Part shown: positions 24,334 through 32,216 of the stretch, piece by piece
Layout: each line of letters opens with the position of its first letter
How positions within the stretch are numbered: position 1 is the stretch's first letter
Assembly: GCA_044870295.1 (NCBI GenBank)
Contig: JBIOYQ010000190.1
Span: 1 to 41,238 of the forward strand
From: AC-52 sp044870295
Lineage (GTDB): Bacteria; Actinomycetota; UBA4738
DNA: 41,238 nt
Reading direction: 5' to 3'
Program-made: the position numbers and the translations under genes
Notes under the pieces: model-generated
Database searches by the model: none
What the model was told of the DNA's origin: nothing
What the model saw: only the letters and a program-made list of their open reading frames with translations

Positions 24334-24366
24334 GGGCTCCTCATCCCTTGGTGGGGTGGGGAGCCC
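24334..24366 (+). terminator. Strong hairpin terminator after beta-helix gene
   Basis: GGGCTCCTCATCCC (24334-24347) pairs with GGGGTGGGGAGCCC (24353-24366) over 14 bp around a TTGGT loop. Two of the pairs are G-U, so the stem is perfect only in plus-strand RNA. It sits 27 bases after the stop of the plus-strand gene. There is no U-tract. Confidence 0.6.
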
Positions 24367-24387
24367 TGCTCGTTGCCGCGGCGATCC

Positions 24388-24570
24388 CTACAGGGTCGAC
24401 ACGACGAGCAGCGACAGCATCCCGGCCAGGGCGATGCTGCCGATGGCCAGCACCAAGGTCCGTCCGATCTCCTGGATCTTGCGGGGCAGGGTGGACACGG
24501 CGAGGAGGGACGCGCCGAAGGCCACACTCCACCCCCACGTCGACGAGTCGGCGATGACGCTCCCGCTCAT
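24388..24570 (-). CDS. Small two-helix membrane protein
   Basis: This is a 60-residue protein from ATG 24570. Two hydrophobic stretches, WGWSVAFGASLLAVSTL (about 12-28) and TLVLAIGSIALAGMLSLLVV (about 38-57), flank a short polar loop with basic residues (PRKIQEIGR). It has no recognised domain. The open frame, helix spacing and isolated position between terminator and PhyH promoter make it a likely but unproven gene. There is no strong ribosome site; a longer reading begins 11 codons earlier. Confidence 0.5.
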   Translation of the reverse strand: MSGSVIADSSTWGWSVAFGASLLAVSTLPRKIQEIGRTLVLAIGSIALAGMLSLLVVSTL

Positions 24571-24634
24571 GATGCGAGCATTCCCACCAAGAGATGGGCC
24601 CACACGCCCGTGGCCGGGCCAACCGTCGTCGCTC

Positions 24635-24640
24635 TAGCAT
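24635..24640 (+). promoter_or_regulatory. Candidate -10 box TAGCAT for PhyH gene
   Basis: TAGCAT matches the TANNNT pattern and lies 47 bases before the PhyH ATG (24688). No clear -35 is seen. Confidence 0.3.
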
Positions 24641-24687
24641 GGAGCTCGGTCCGGAAGCAGACCGACGGCGGTCCAGTGGGTGGTTCG

Positions 24688-25473
24688 ATGACCAGCGACG
24701 AGCAACGAACCTTCTTCGACGAGCACGGCTACCTGCACGTCCCGGGCGTGTACTCACCCGCCGAGACCGACGAGCTCGCCGTTGACCTCGACCGCCTCAT
24801 CGACGAATGGTCCTTCGAGGGCGTGTGGACCGGGCAGTGGCGCGAGGCGCTGCTGGACCCGGAGCTCGCCGCGACCATCAGCCTGCGGGCACTGCACGAC
24901 CTCCAGCTGTACTCAGCGGCGTGGGCGCGAGCCATCGTGCAGTCGCGGCTGGTCGCGGTGCTGGTCGCGCTGCTCGGGCCGGACGTCGAGTTCCACCACA
25001 CCACCATGCACGTGAAGCCGCCCGAGCGGGGGGCGGCGTTTCCCATGCACCAGGACCACCCGTTCTATCCGCATGCCGACGACCGGTACGTCGACGTCCT
25101 GCTGCACCTGGACGACACGACGCACGAGAACGGGGAGATCCGATTCCTGGCGGGTTCGCACCGTGACGGGCCGCTCGAGCACATCACGCGTGGACCGGAC
25201 GGTGAGCCGGTGACGCAGCACCTCCCGGTGGACCGCTACCCATTGGAGGACAGCCTGGCGGTGCCGGCCCGGCGAGGGGACATCGTGTGCTTCTCGATCA
25301 ACACGATCCACGGCTCGTATCCGAACCGGACCTCTCGCCCGCGTCGGATGGTTCGCATGGGGTACCGGCATCCGGACAACCGTCAGCTGGAGGGGCAGTC
25401 GATGGGTCGCCCCGGCGTGATGGTGGCGGGCTCTCGGCCGCGCCGCGACGGGATGGATCCTTTCCCGATCTGA
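24688..25473 (+). CDS. Phytanoyl-CoA dioxygenase (PhyH) family protein
   Basis: Fe(II)/2-oxoglutarate-dependent oxygenase of the PhyH family, 261 residues. The iron triad is H121-x-D123 in MHQDHPFYPH and H208 in NTIHGSYPNRTS. Arginines just after (R214-R220) can bind 2-oxoglutarate. The segment DVLLHLDDTTHENGEIRFLA followed by GSHRDGPLEH is the conserved core strand and turn. Members hydroxylate lipids, secondary metabolites and other small molecules; the substrate is not predictable here and no biosynthetic cluster is nearby. ATG 24688 or GTG 24676 could start the protein; neither has a clear ribosome site. It ends 9 bases from the convergent coiled-coil gene. Confidence 0.87.
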   Translation: MTSDEQRTFFDEHGYLHVPGVYSPAETDELAVDLDRLIDEWSFEGVWTGQWREALLDPELAATISLRALHDLQLYSAAWARAIVQSRLVAVLVALLGPDVEFHHTTMHVKPPERGAAFPMHQDHPFYPHADDRYVDVLLHLDDTTHENGEIRFLAGSHRDGPLEHITRGPDGEPVTQHLPVDRYPLEDSLAVPARRGDIVCFSINTIHGSYPNRTSRPRRMVRMGYRHPDNRQLEGQSMGRPGVMVAGSRPRRDGMDPFPI

Positions 25474-25482
25474 GGAACGTCG

Positions 25483-26328
25483 TCAGTCCGCGGGAACCTT
25501 CGCGGCGGCACGTTCGGCGGCGGTCTCGGCCCGCTTCGCCTCAGTCTCGGCCTTCTTCAGCTCCGCCATGGCCTGCTTGGCTTCCGCCCTCGCCCCATCG
25601 GCTTCCCGCGCCAGCCGGTCCGCATTCTCCTGCGCTCGGGTGGCCACCGACCGTGACCGCATCAACTGCCGGCGAGCCTCGGCCGCCTCGCGCTCCAACT
25701 CCTTGGCCCGGCCGCGAGCCGCCTCGGTCGCCGCTCGAGCTGCATCGCTCTTTGCCTTCTCCTGCGGGGTCTGCCTCGGTCGAGGCTTCGGGCGCTCCGG
25801 CGGGGTCGCCACGACCTCGAGGCCGGTCACGCCGCCGAACCCGGAGGGGGCGGCGAACTCTTTCGTCAGACGGCCCGCCTTCACCAGGTCCGCGGCCTCG
25901 GTGTCGAGCGAGGCGGCCTCGAAGGTGGCGCTGACGGCCTCGGCCGCGCCTTGCGAGGCGTGCCCGGCCTGGCGAAGGACATCTTCGGCGGCGCGGGTGA
26001 GGGTGGTGACGACCTTTCGGCGGCGGTCCATGGCCTCGCGGAAGCCTCCCGCCTTCACGCCCGAGAGGACCTTCCGCTGGGCCTGACGGAGGTCGTTGCC
26101 CGCGGCCAGGAGTTCCTGGACGTCGTCGGGCCGTTGCCGGGCCACCTGGTTGGCGGCCCAGGCGGCGACGGTGGGGCGCCGCAGCGCCTTGACCTCCGTG
26201 GCTTCGTCGGACCGGCCCTCTGCCTTCAAGCGGGAGGCCAGCTCGTCGCGGGCCTTGGTGAACTCCGCGGGCGGGAGCGTGAAGAGTTCGTCGACATCGT
26301 CGTCGAGAGCATCCTTCTTCTTCGCCAC
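25483..26328 (-). CDS. Alanine-rich coiled-coil protein
   Basis: This is a 281-residue protein without a known catalytic domain. Its N-terminal part has the segment LFTLPPAEFTKARDELASRL (about 14-33) and ALRRPTVAAWAANQVAR (about 48-64), a pattern recurring in actinobacterial proteins of unknown role. After about residue 185 it is a long Ala/Glu/Arg-rich helix with heptad-like spacing (EAARGRAKELEREAAEARRQ), almost certainly a coiled coil. GTG 26328 is used because an AGGATG ribosome site precedes it; a longer reading from 26346 is possible. It is divergent from the VOC gene at 26394. Highly charged and cytoplasmic; function unknown. Confidence 0.65.
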   Translation of the reverse strand: MAKKKDALDDDVDELFTLPPAEFTKARDELASRLKAEGRSDEATEVKALRRPTVAAWAANQVARQRPDDVQELLAAGNDLRQAQRKVLSGVKAGGFREAMDRRRKVVTTLTRAAEDVLRQAGHASQGAAEAVSATFEAASLDTEAADLVKAGRLTKEFAAPSGFGGVTGLEVVATPPERPKPRPRQTPQEKAKSDAARAATEAARGRAKELEREAAEARRQLMRSRSVATRAQENADRLAREADGARAEAKQAMAELKKAETEAKRAETAAERAAAKVPAD

Positions 26329-26393
26329 GTCACCATCCTGACGCATTCGGCGACGACGAGCCTGCTACGCTCCGCGGTCGGAGGTGAATCGGG

Positions 26394-26771
26394 ATGCTCA
26401 GCGAAGGCATAGCGGTGGCGACGATCGCGGTCACGGACATTGATCGCGCCAAGAAGTTCTACGAGGACGTGCTGGGGCTGAAGGCCATCGACGAACGGTC
26501 GGACGGTGTCCGGTACGCCGCGGGGCAGGGAACCTACTTCCTGGTGTATCCATCGCAGTTCGCCGGGACGAACCAGGCCACGACGATGTCCTTCGTGGTC
26601 GACGACGTGGAGAAGGCCGTGGCCGAGATGCGGGACCGGGGCGTGGTGTTCGAGGAGTACGACTTCCCGGGTCTGAAGACGGTGAACGGGATCGCGGAGA
26701 TCCAGGGCGAGAAGGGCGCGTGGTTCAAGGATCCCGACGGGAACATCCTGGCGGTGGCGGAGCAGACGTAG
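26394..26771 (+). CDS. VOC (glyoxalase/bleomycin-resistance) family protein
   Basis: Single-domain vicinal-oxygen-chelate protein, 125 residues. The two beta-alpha-beta-beta-beta motifs begin at VATIAVTDIDRAKKFYEDVL (about 8-27) and MSFVVDDVEKAVAEMRDRG (about 65-83). The end, WFKDPDGNILAVAEQ, carries the usual terminal Glu metal ligand region. VOC proteins range from glyoxalases to resistance proteins and extradiol enzymes, so no substrate is assigned. ATG 26394 follows CGGAGGTG, and a TACGCT -10-like box (26366-26371) lies just upstream. Confidence 0.82.
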   Translation: MLSEGIAVATIAVTDIDRAKKFYEDVLGLKAIDERSDGVRYAAGQGTYFLVYPSQFAGTNQATTMSFVVDDVEKAVAEMRDRGVVFEEYDFPGLKTVNGIAEIQGEKGAWFKDPDGNILAVAEQT

Positions 26772-26892
26772 AGGCAGTTGCGGAGCCGCTCGTCTAGGAC
26801 TTTGGTCTCAATCCTCCGGCGGCCGCGAATCGCCCGGGTGAGGGACGGGTAAGAGGTCGAACGGTGGCCCCCCGAACCTGGAGGAGCACGTC

Positions 26893-27114
26893 ATGGACCT
26901 CCTCTTGTTGAGCGCCTATGGGGTGTTGGGCGTGTACATCGGCTTCTTGGTCGGTTTGCTGATCCACCGCGGGTACGTGGAGCGTGGATCGCACGGGGAT
27001 CAGGGTGGGGGGAGCGAGCCGCCCGCTCCGGAGCCGTTCGATCCGAGATCCGGCGACTGGGCGGTGTGGGAAGCCGAGATGATGAAGCCCGACCGCATCG
27101 TCAGGACTGTCTGA
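26893..27114 (+). CDS. Small single-pass membrane protein
   Basis: This 73-residue protein starts at ATG 26893 with GGAGGAG ten bases upstream. One N-terminal helix (LLLLSAYGVLGVYIGFLVGL, about 3-22) is followed by a short basic stretch and a Gly/Pro/Glu-rich tail ending in WAVWEAEMMKPDRIVRTV. It has no recognised domain. It is followed by a perfect palindrome (27145-27183) and then the convergent helD gene. Confidence 0.6.
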   Translation: MDLLLLSAYGVLGVYIGFLVGLLIHRGYVERGSHGDQGGGSEPPAPEPFDPRSGDWAVWEAEMMKPDRIVRTV

Positions 27115-27144
27115 CCCATCGTGTAGGGTCACTGGTTCGGCTCT

Positions 27145-27183
27145 GGAGAAGTCTCAAAATGAGTCTCATTTTGAGACTTCTCC
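27145..27183. terminator. Perfect 19-bp-arm palindrome between convergent genes
   Basis: GGAGAAGTCTCAAAATGAG (27145-27163) and its exact complement (27165-27183) flank a single T. It is clearly richer in A/T than its surroundings and sits between the stops of the small membrane-protein gene (27114) and helD (27233). The position fits a bidirectional terminator, but the one-base spacer and AT content also fit a protein-binding palindrome. Confidence 0.5.
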
Positions 27184-27232
27184 CGGCCCAGATGGGCACA
27201 GCCCCCCTTGCATCCCGGGTCTTCGCGGGCGT

Positions 27233-29230
27233 TCAGGCCGCGGAAACGGATGACAGCGGCCCCGGCAGCTCGCCGGACTGGATCACCTTCAGCGTCTGCG
27301 TCGCCCGAGTCAGCGCGACGTACAGGCGACGGTACCCATCCGACCCGCCCGCCACGATGTCGGCCGGCTCCACCACCACCACGTGATCGAACTCCAACCC
27401 CTTCGCGTGCCTCGGGGTCAGCACCGTGATCTTGCGCCCGCGTCCCCAGTCGGCGGCGTCCACCTCCAGCCCGTTGACCCTCGCTCGCACCAGCAGGTCG
27501 TCGAGCATCCCGTCCGGCACGATCACCCCCAGGGTCCCCCGCCGTGACATGGCGCCCTCCATCTCCCGGAGCAGCGTTCGCCCCACGTCGCCCGATTCCA
27601 CTCGCATGAACGACGGCTCCTCCCCATCCCGGATCGCCTCCGGCCCCCGCAGCCCGGACCCCACCATCGGCAGCAGCCGACCCGCCAGCTGGAGGATCTG
27701 CCGCGGCACGCGATACCCGATGGTCAGTTCCTCCACCCGTGTCCGTTCGCTTCCGCCCCCCGGCAGGTGGGCCAGCACCTCGTCCCACGTCGAATGCGGC
27801 CACAACCCCGTCGCCTGCGCCACGTCGCCCAGCACCGTGATCGACCCCGACGGTGCTCGCCGCGCGATCATTCGCAGCTGCATCGGGCTGTAGTCCTGCG
27901 CCTCGTCCACGATCACGTGCCCGTACGTCCTCGGCGTCCCGGCGATCAACGCTTGCGCCTCGTCGATCAGCGCGCCGTCCGCCGCGCTCCACCCGCCGTC
28001 GGAGACCGGCCATCCCTTCGATCCCACCACGCCGTGCACCAGATCCGCCGGACGCACCGTCGGCCACACCCGGTCGAGCAACCCGCGGAAGGCGGGGTCG
28101 GCCGACAACCTCCGCAGCACGTCGCGGGGCTCGTCCCCGACGGCGGCAGCGCCCCCGGCCTTGGCCAGCACCCGATCGGCCATCAGCACGGCGAATCGGT
28201 CGCGTCGCTCGCGATACGGCGCCGCCGATGTGTGGGCCGACGCCAGCGCCGCCTCGACGTCGGCCGGATCGACCGTCACCGCCCGCAGTCCCACGCGCAG
28301 CTGTACCGGACGCCGAGGCGGCTTCGTCTCGGCCACCAGGGCCGCGCGCAAAACGTTCGCCATCGCCGCCTCACCCTTCTGGCGCGCGATCTCGTCGGGC
28401 TCCTCGCGCTCGACGCGCACCGATGCCAGCTCGTCGATCGCCTTCTGCACCACGGTGGTCTCGCCCAGGTTCGGGAGCACCCGTTCGACATACCGCATGA
28501 ACGCGCTGTTCGGCCCGACGATCAGCACGCCGGTGCGACCGAGCGACGTCCGCATCGAATACAGGAGGTACGCCGCCCGATGCAGCCCCACCGCCGTCTT
28601 CCCGGTCCCCGGCCCGCCCTGCACCACCAGGATCCCGTCGGCCGGAGCTCGGATCAGCCGGTCCTGCTCCCGTTGGATGGTGGCGGCCACGTCGCGCATC
28701 CGACCGGTTCGCTCACGGCCCAACTCGGCGAGCAGCGCGTCGCCGGCGCGAACCAGCGGCCCCGCCGCCTCCGCCGACCGAACGGCGTGCGCGGCGAACT
28801 CCTCGTCCTGGATGTCGAGGAGCAGCCGGCCCTCGGTGAGGAAGCTCCGGCGGCGCTCCAGCTCCCAGGGGTCGTCCCACGTGGCCTGGTAGAAGGCCTC
28901 GGCCATGGGCGCGCGCCAGTCGATCACCACGGGATCGAGGTTCTGCTCGTGCACATGCCGTCGCCCGATGTAGTAGCGGTCGCCGTCCACGCGATCGATC
29001 CGGCCGAAGCACAACGCCGACTCCTCGGACAGGTCGGCCAGGCGGGACAGGAACATCTGGTAGATCGCTTCCTCGGCGTACGGGTCTCCGGCCACCACGA
29101 TCCGCAGGCCGCGCGAGGCCTGCTGGCGCATCTCCTCCAGGCACTCGTAGGCGTGGTCGAGATACGCCTGTTCGGCGGTCAACCCGGGATGGGGGGCAGC
29201 CGCAGTCGGCTCGGTGTCCTGGGTGTCCAT
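27233..29230 (-). CDS. helD: HelD-type RNA polymerase-associated ATPase
   Basis: UvrD-like superfamily 1 ATPase of the HelD/HelR branch, 665 residues. HelD proteins enter RNA polymerase channels and release stalled or inactive polymerase; actinobacterial members can lower rifampicin sensitivity. Family marks are an N-terminal helical arm (LTAEQAYLDHAYECLEEMRQ), the segment VIDWRAPMAEAFYQATWDDP (about 119-138), Walker A VVQGGPGTGKTAVGLHRAAY (about 209-228), the DEAQDYSPMQLRM motif, and the last SF1 motif YVALTRATQTL near 645. The early DWRAP segment separates it from true UvrD/Rep helicases. ATG 29230 has GAGG five bases upstream; longer readings pass the divergent promoter. It is divergent from the YncE-like gene. 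Confidence 0.85.
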   Translation of the reverse strand: MDTQDTEPTAAAPHPGLTAEQAYLDHAYECLEEMRQQASRGLRIVVAGDPYAEEAIYQMFLSRLADLSEESALCFGRIDRVDGDRYYIGRRHVHEQNLDPVVIDWRAPMAEAFYQATWDDPWELERRRSFLTEGRLLLDIQDEEFAAHAVRSAEAAGPLVRAGDALLAELGRERTGRMRDVAATIQREQDRLIRAPADGILVVQGGPGTGKTAVGLHRAAYLLYSMRTSLGRTGVLIVGPNSAFMRYVERVLPNLGETTVVQKAIDELASVRVEREEPDEIARQKGEAAMANVLRAALVAETKPPRRPVQLRVGLRAVTVDPADVEAALASAHTSAAPYRERRDRFAVLMADRVLAKAGGAAAVGDEPRDVLRRLSADPAFRGLLDRVWPTVRPADLVHGVVGSKGWPVSDGGWSAADGALIDEAQALIAGTPRTYGHVIVDEAQDYSPMQLRMIARRAPSGSITVLGDVAQATGLWPHSTWDEVLAHLPGGGSERTRVEELTIGYRVPRQILQLAGRLLPMVGSGLRGPEAIRDGEEPSFMRVESGDVGRTLLREMEGAMSRRGTLGVIVPDGMLDDLLVRARVNGLEVDAADWGRGRKITVLTPRHAKGLEFDHVVVVEPADIVAGGSDGYRRLYVALTRATQTLKVIQSGELPGPLSSVSAA

Positions 29231-29257
29231 GTCCTCGCGAATTCGGGCGGGTTCCCG

Positions 29258-29263
29258 TACAGT
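29258..29263 (+). promoter_or_regulatory. Candidate -10 box TACAGT
   Basis: TACAGT lies 40 bases before the ATG of the YncE-like gene in the 72-base divergent gap with helD. The leader would contain a weak GAGAGGG ribosome site. Confidence 0.3.
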
Positions 29264-29302
29264 GCCTCGGCGCCCACGACCCCCGACCGGAGAGGGTACG
29301 CG

Positions 29303-30286
29303 ATGAACCGACGACTGCTGGGTACGACGATCCTGACCCTCGGCCTCCTGACCATTGCCGTCATTCCCGCGCGGGCCGGAGCCGGCGCGGCGCCCGCGGC
29401 GCGACCCAGGGTGATCGCCACCATCGACGTGGGTGATGGCCCGAGCGGGATCGGCGTCAATCCCCGGACCAATCGCGCCTACGTGGCGAACTTCCGGGCC
29501 GCCACCATGTCCGTGATCGACGGTGCCACCAACACCGTGATCGCCACCGTGGACGTGGGTTCCCAGCCGGCCGCGGTGGGCGTGAACCCGCAGACCAACC
29601 GGATCTACGTGGCCCTCCAGAGCGGCGGGGTGGCGGTCGTCAACGGCAACAACAACAATCTGGTGACGACCATCACCCTGGGCAACCTTCCGGACGGCGT
29701 GGCGGTGGTCCCACAGACCAACTTGATCTACGTGACGAACTTCCTGGGCGGAACTGTCTCTGTCATCGACGGCGCCACCAACACCGTCATCAAGACCATC
29801 CCGGTCGGACAGTCGCCGCTCGGGATCGCGGCCAACACCGCGACTAATCGGATCTACGTGGCGAACGTCGACAGCAACACTGTCTCGGTGATCGACGGCG
29901 ATACCAATACGGTGATCGCGACCGTGACGGGCCTGGGGCAGAACCCCACCGCCGTGGCCGTCAACGAGCAGACGAACTTCGTCTGGGTGCCGGGACGTTC
30001 CGGCGACCTCATCTTCGCCATCGACGGAGCCACCAACCAGCTCGTGTCCACCCTCGGCGTCGGGGACTTCCCCACCGGAGTGACCGTGGTCCCCAGGACG
30101 AACCACGTGTTCACGTCGAACCAGTTCTCCAACGACGTGTCGGTGGTGGACGGTACGGGCTTCCGCCTGCTGGGCTCGCTCGACGTCGGCATGCTCCCCA
30201 CCGACGCCGAAGCCAACTTCCGTACCGGCCATGTGTTCGTGTCGAATCAGGACAGCGCGACGGTCACGGTGATCGCGGACCGGTAA
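29303..30286 (+). CDS. Secreted YncE-like beta-propeller protein
   Basis: This 327-residue protein has an N-terminal signal peptide (MNRRLLGTTILTLGLLTIAV, cleavage probably after ARA). About seven repeats of roughly 42 residues follow, of the form P-x-G-V/I-x-V-N-x-x-T-N-R-I/A-Y-V-A-N ... V-S-V-I-D-G-A-T-N-T-V-I-A-T. This is the YVTN/NHL-type blade of YncE propellers. Clear copies are GINPRTNRAYVANF-like at the start, QTNRIYVALQ, QTNLIYVTNF and ATNRIYVANV. Such proteins bind DNA, cell wall or partners in other bacteria, and the ligand here is unknown. ATG 29303 is fixed by the signal peptide. The cyclophilin gene follows 39 bases later. Confidence 0.82.
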   Translation: MNRRLLGTTILTLGLLTIAVIPARAGAGAAPAARPRVIATIDVGDGPSGIGVNPRTNRAYVANFRAATMSVIDGATNTVIATVDVGSQPAAVGVNPQTNRIYVALQSGGVAVVNGNNNNLVTTITLGNLPDGVAVVPQTNLIYVTNFLGGTVSVIDGATNTVIKTIPVGQSPLGIAANTATNRIYVANVDSNTVSVIDGDTNTVIATVTGLGQNPTAVAVNEQTNFVWVPGRSGDLIFAIDGATNQLVSTLGVGDFPTGVTVVPRTNHVFTSNQFSNDVSVVDGTGFRLLGSLDVGMLPTDAEANFRTGHVFVSNQDSATVTVIADR

Positions 30287-30325
30287 GCTGGCGCGGCAGC
30301 CCGTTTCCCGAGGAGGACCTCAACC

Positions 30326-30838
30326 ATGACCACCGCCACGTTCAGCACGTCCATGGGCACGTTCAAGGTTCGCCTGATGCCCGAGCACGCTCCCGTGACC
30401 GTGAAGAACTTCACCGACCTGGCCCGAGGGGACCGGGAATGGACGGACCCCCGCGACCGCCGAGCGAAAGAGGAGCCGCTCTACACCGGCACGATCTTCC
30501 ATCGGGTCATCCCGGATTTCATGATCCAGGGCGGCGATCCCGAGGGCTCGGGGCGGGGCGGACCCGGCTACACGTTCCAGGACGAGTGCCCACCCGGCGG
30601 CCCGGCGTTCGACCGCCCCGGCCTGCTGGCCATGGCCAACTCAGGTCCGAACACGAACGGCTCCCAGTTCTTCGTCACCGTCGCGCCGACGCCATGGCTG
30701 ACGGGCAAGCACACCATCTTCGGCGAGGTGACCGAGGGCATGGACGTGGTCGACGCGATCGCTCGGACCCCTACCGGACCCCAGGACCGGCCGACCACCG
30801 ACGTGGTGATCGAGAAGATCGAGATCGAGGACGACTGA
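30326..30838 (+). CDS. Peptidyl-prolyl cis-trans isomerase (cyclophilin)
   Basis: Cytoplasmic cyclophilin-type prolyl isomerase, 170 residues, with no signal peptide. The catalytic region is intact: FHRVIPDFMIQGGDP (about 53-67) with the essential Arg, then LLAMANSGPNTNGSQFFVTV (about 96-115), and TPWLTGKHTIFGEVTEG containing the Trp that contacts inhibitor in the family. An insertion of about ten charged residues (GDREWTDPRDRRAKEEPLY) near residue 35 is usual for the bacterial short forms. The ribosome site CGAGGAGG lies ten bases before ATG 30326. It converges on rtcB with an 18-base gap. Confidence 0.93.
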   Translation: MTTATFSTSMGTFKVRLMPEHAPVTVKNFTDLARGDREWTDPRDRRAKEEPLYTGTIFHRVIPDFMIQGGDPEGSGRGGPGYTFQDECPPGGPAFDRPGLLAMANSGPNTNGSQFFVTVAPTPWLTGKHTIFGEVTEGMDVVDAIARTPTGPQDRPTTDVVIEKIEIEDD

Positions 30839-30856
30839 CCGCCGGGCGCCCTGCGT

Positions 30857-32020
30857 TCACCTGCCCTTCCTCCTGGAAGCCTCGACGCCCTTGTAGCTGA
30901 GGACCCCCCGGAGCTCGTGGAGGATCTCGACGAGGTCCGCCTGGTCCGCCATGACCCGGTCGAGGTCCTTGTAGGCCTGGGGCGCCTCGTCGACGAGCTC
31001 ACCGGCGCTGGCCACCTGCCACGTCCGGCCCTGCATGGCCTGAGCGAACGCTTCCTGCGTGATCTCACGCCGGGCTCGGCCCCGGCTCATCCGACGGCCG
31101 GCGCCGTGGGAGCACGACTGGTAGGACAGCGGGTTCCCCAGCCCACGGACGATGTAGGACTTGCTCCCCATCGAGCCCGGGATGACGCCCAGATCACCGC
31201 TCCTGGCCCTGATGGCACCCTTCCGCGTGATCCACATCTCGCGCCCGTCGTGAGTCTCCAGCGCCGCGTAGTTGTGATGGCAGTTGATCGAGGTGACCTG
31301 CTTCCCGCCGGTCAGCCGGCCGAACGCCCCGAGCGCCGCCGTCATGAGGGCTTGGCGATTCGCCATCGCATACTCCTGAGCCCACAGCATGTCGCGGACG
31401 TAGGCCTCGAATTGCGGCGTTCCCTGGAGGAAGTACGCGAGGTCGGGGTCCTCGAGCCCCTGCTCCTGTCGCTTGGCCAGCTCGATGTGGTGCTGGGCGA
31501 GCTGGTTGCCGACTCCTCGGGATCCTGAGTGCATCACCAGCCAGGCCACGCCTCGCTCGTCGCCGGCGAGCTCCACGAAGTGGTTGCCGGACCCGAGGGT
31601 GCCGAACTGCACGAGCGCCCGCTGCTCCTGCGCCGAACTCAAGGAGTGAGGGTGCTGGACCAGCCAGGCCATGGCCGCCTCGCTCGCATCCCGGTGCCAT
31701 TTCCCGAGGCCGGCCGGGATCCCTTCGGAGAACTGCTCGAGGATGCGCGCCAGCAACGTCTCGGGGATGTCCTCCAGGCGCCGGTCCGTCTCCACCGCGA
31801 TCATGCCGCAGCCGATGTCGACGCCGACCGCCGAGGGGATGATGGCGCTGTCGGTGGCGATCACCGATCCGATGGTGGCGCCGATGCCCAGGTGCGCGTC
31901 GGGCATCAGGGCCACCGGGCCGGCCAGGATCGGCAGGCGGCTCGCGACGAGGGCTTGGTCGATCGTCTGCTGGTCGACGTCGGAAGCCCACGACCGGAGG
32001 GTGGGCGTGAGCTCGTTCAT
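30857..32020 (-). CDS. rtcB: RtcB-type RNA ligase
   Basis: RNA ligase of the RtcB family, 387 residues, joining 2',3'-cyclic phosphate or 3'-phosphate ends to 5'-OH ends with GTP and Mn2+. Core motifs are complete: DAHLGIG (41-47), GVDIGCGM (66-73) with metal ligands D68 and C71, GSGNHFVE with H147, MHSGSRGVGNQL with H164, CHHNYA (247-252), GVIPGSMGSKSYIVRG (278-293) and SCSHGAGRRMSR (302-313), whose H305 forms the guanylate adduct. It is shorter than the E. coli enzyme but not truncated. ATG 32020 has no ribosome site and overlaps the stop of a 47-codon ORF as ATGA, so translation is probably coupled. Roles range from tRNA repair to stress-damaged rRNA repair. Confidence 0.93.
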   Translation of the reverse strand: MNELTPTLRSWASDVDQQTIDQALVASRLPILAGPVALMPDAHLGIGATIGSVIATDSAIIPSAVGVDIGCGMIAVETDRRLEDIPETLLARILEQFSEGIPAGLGKWHRDASEAAMAWLVQHPHSLSSAQEQRALVQFGTLGSGNHFVELAGDERGVAWLVMHSGSRGVGNQLAQHHIELAKRQEQGLEDPDLAYFLQGTPQFEAYVRDMLWAQEYAMANRQALMTAALGAFGRLTGGKQVTSINCHHNYAALETHDGREMWITRKGAIRARSGDLGVIPGSMGSKSYIVRGLGNPLSYQSCSHGAGRRMSRGRARREITQEAFAQAMQGRTWQVASAGELVDEAPQAYKDLDRVMADQADLVEILHELRGVLSYKGVEASRRKGR

Positions 32021-32160
32021 GCCGAGGGACGACTCATGCCAGGGCGGAGCGTTTCGATGTGGCGGTTCGATCCATCCGCTCCAGCCACCAGGTGGCCTTC
32101 AGGTCCGGGAGGATTGGCGGCTCCACAGTTCGCGCAGGTGAACAGGGATGACGCGGCCAT
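32017..32160 (-). CDS. 47-residue zinc-ribbon-like ORF coupled to rtcB
   Basis: Small ORF from ATG 32160 to TGA 32017. Its product starts MAASSLFTCANCGAANPPG, matching the first half of the zinc-ribbon type seen at the start of the window's cyclase giants (CxxCGxxNPxG). The second cysteine pair is absent: the rest (HLVAGADGSNRHIETLRPGM) has only two His, at the expected side. Evidence that it is real: a TACGCT -10 box ends exactly 7 bases before its ATG (leaderless), its stop overlaps the rtcB start as ATGA, and rtcB has no ribosome site of its own. It could instead be a leader ORF whose main role is to load ribosomes for rtcB. A competing reading on the same strand (32099-32320) crosses the promoter and is not favoured. 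Confidence 0.5.
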   Translation of the reverse strand: MAASSLFTCANCGAANPPGPEGHLVAGADGSNRHIETLRPGMSRPSA

Positions 32161-32167
32161 CGACCAC

Positions 32168-32173
32168 AGCGTA
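32168..32173 (-). promoter_or_regulatory. Probable leaderless -10 box TACGCT (rtcB operon)
   Basis: TACGCT on the minus strand is followed by exactly seven bases (GTGGTCG) and the ATG at 32160, the ideal spacing for a transcript that begins with its start codon. Confidence 0.5.
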
Positions 32174-32216
32174 CCGGCCGGTGGGCGACGCCACTAGGGT
32201 CCCGGCAGGAGCAAGA

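Noticed and set aside
27145..27183. Fur- or Zur-like operator reading of the AAAATGAG/CTCATTTT palindrome
   Set aside because: It lies between two gene ends with no promoter to control, and the match to metal-regulator boxes is only by general look.
27767..29302. Upstream extension of the YncE-like gene through the helD gene
   Set aside because: It has no similarity to a protein, the signal peptide begins at 29303, and helD occupies the opposite strand.
29231..30232. N-terminal extension of HelD to 999 residues
   Set aside because: The extension is antisense to the YncE-like propeller gene and repetitive because of it; ATG 29230 has a ribosome site and matches the family length.
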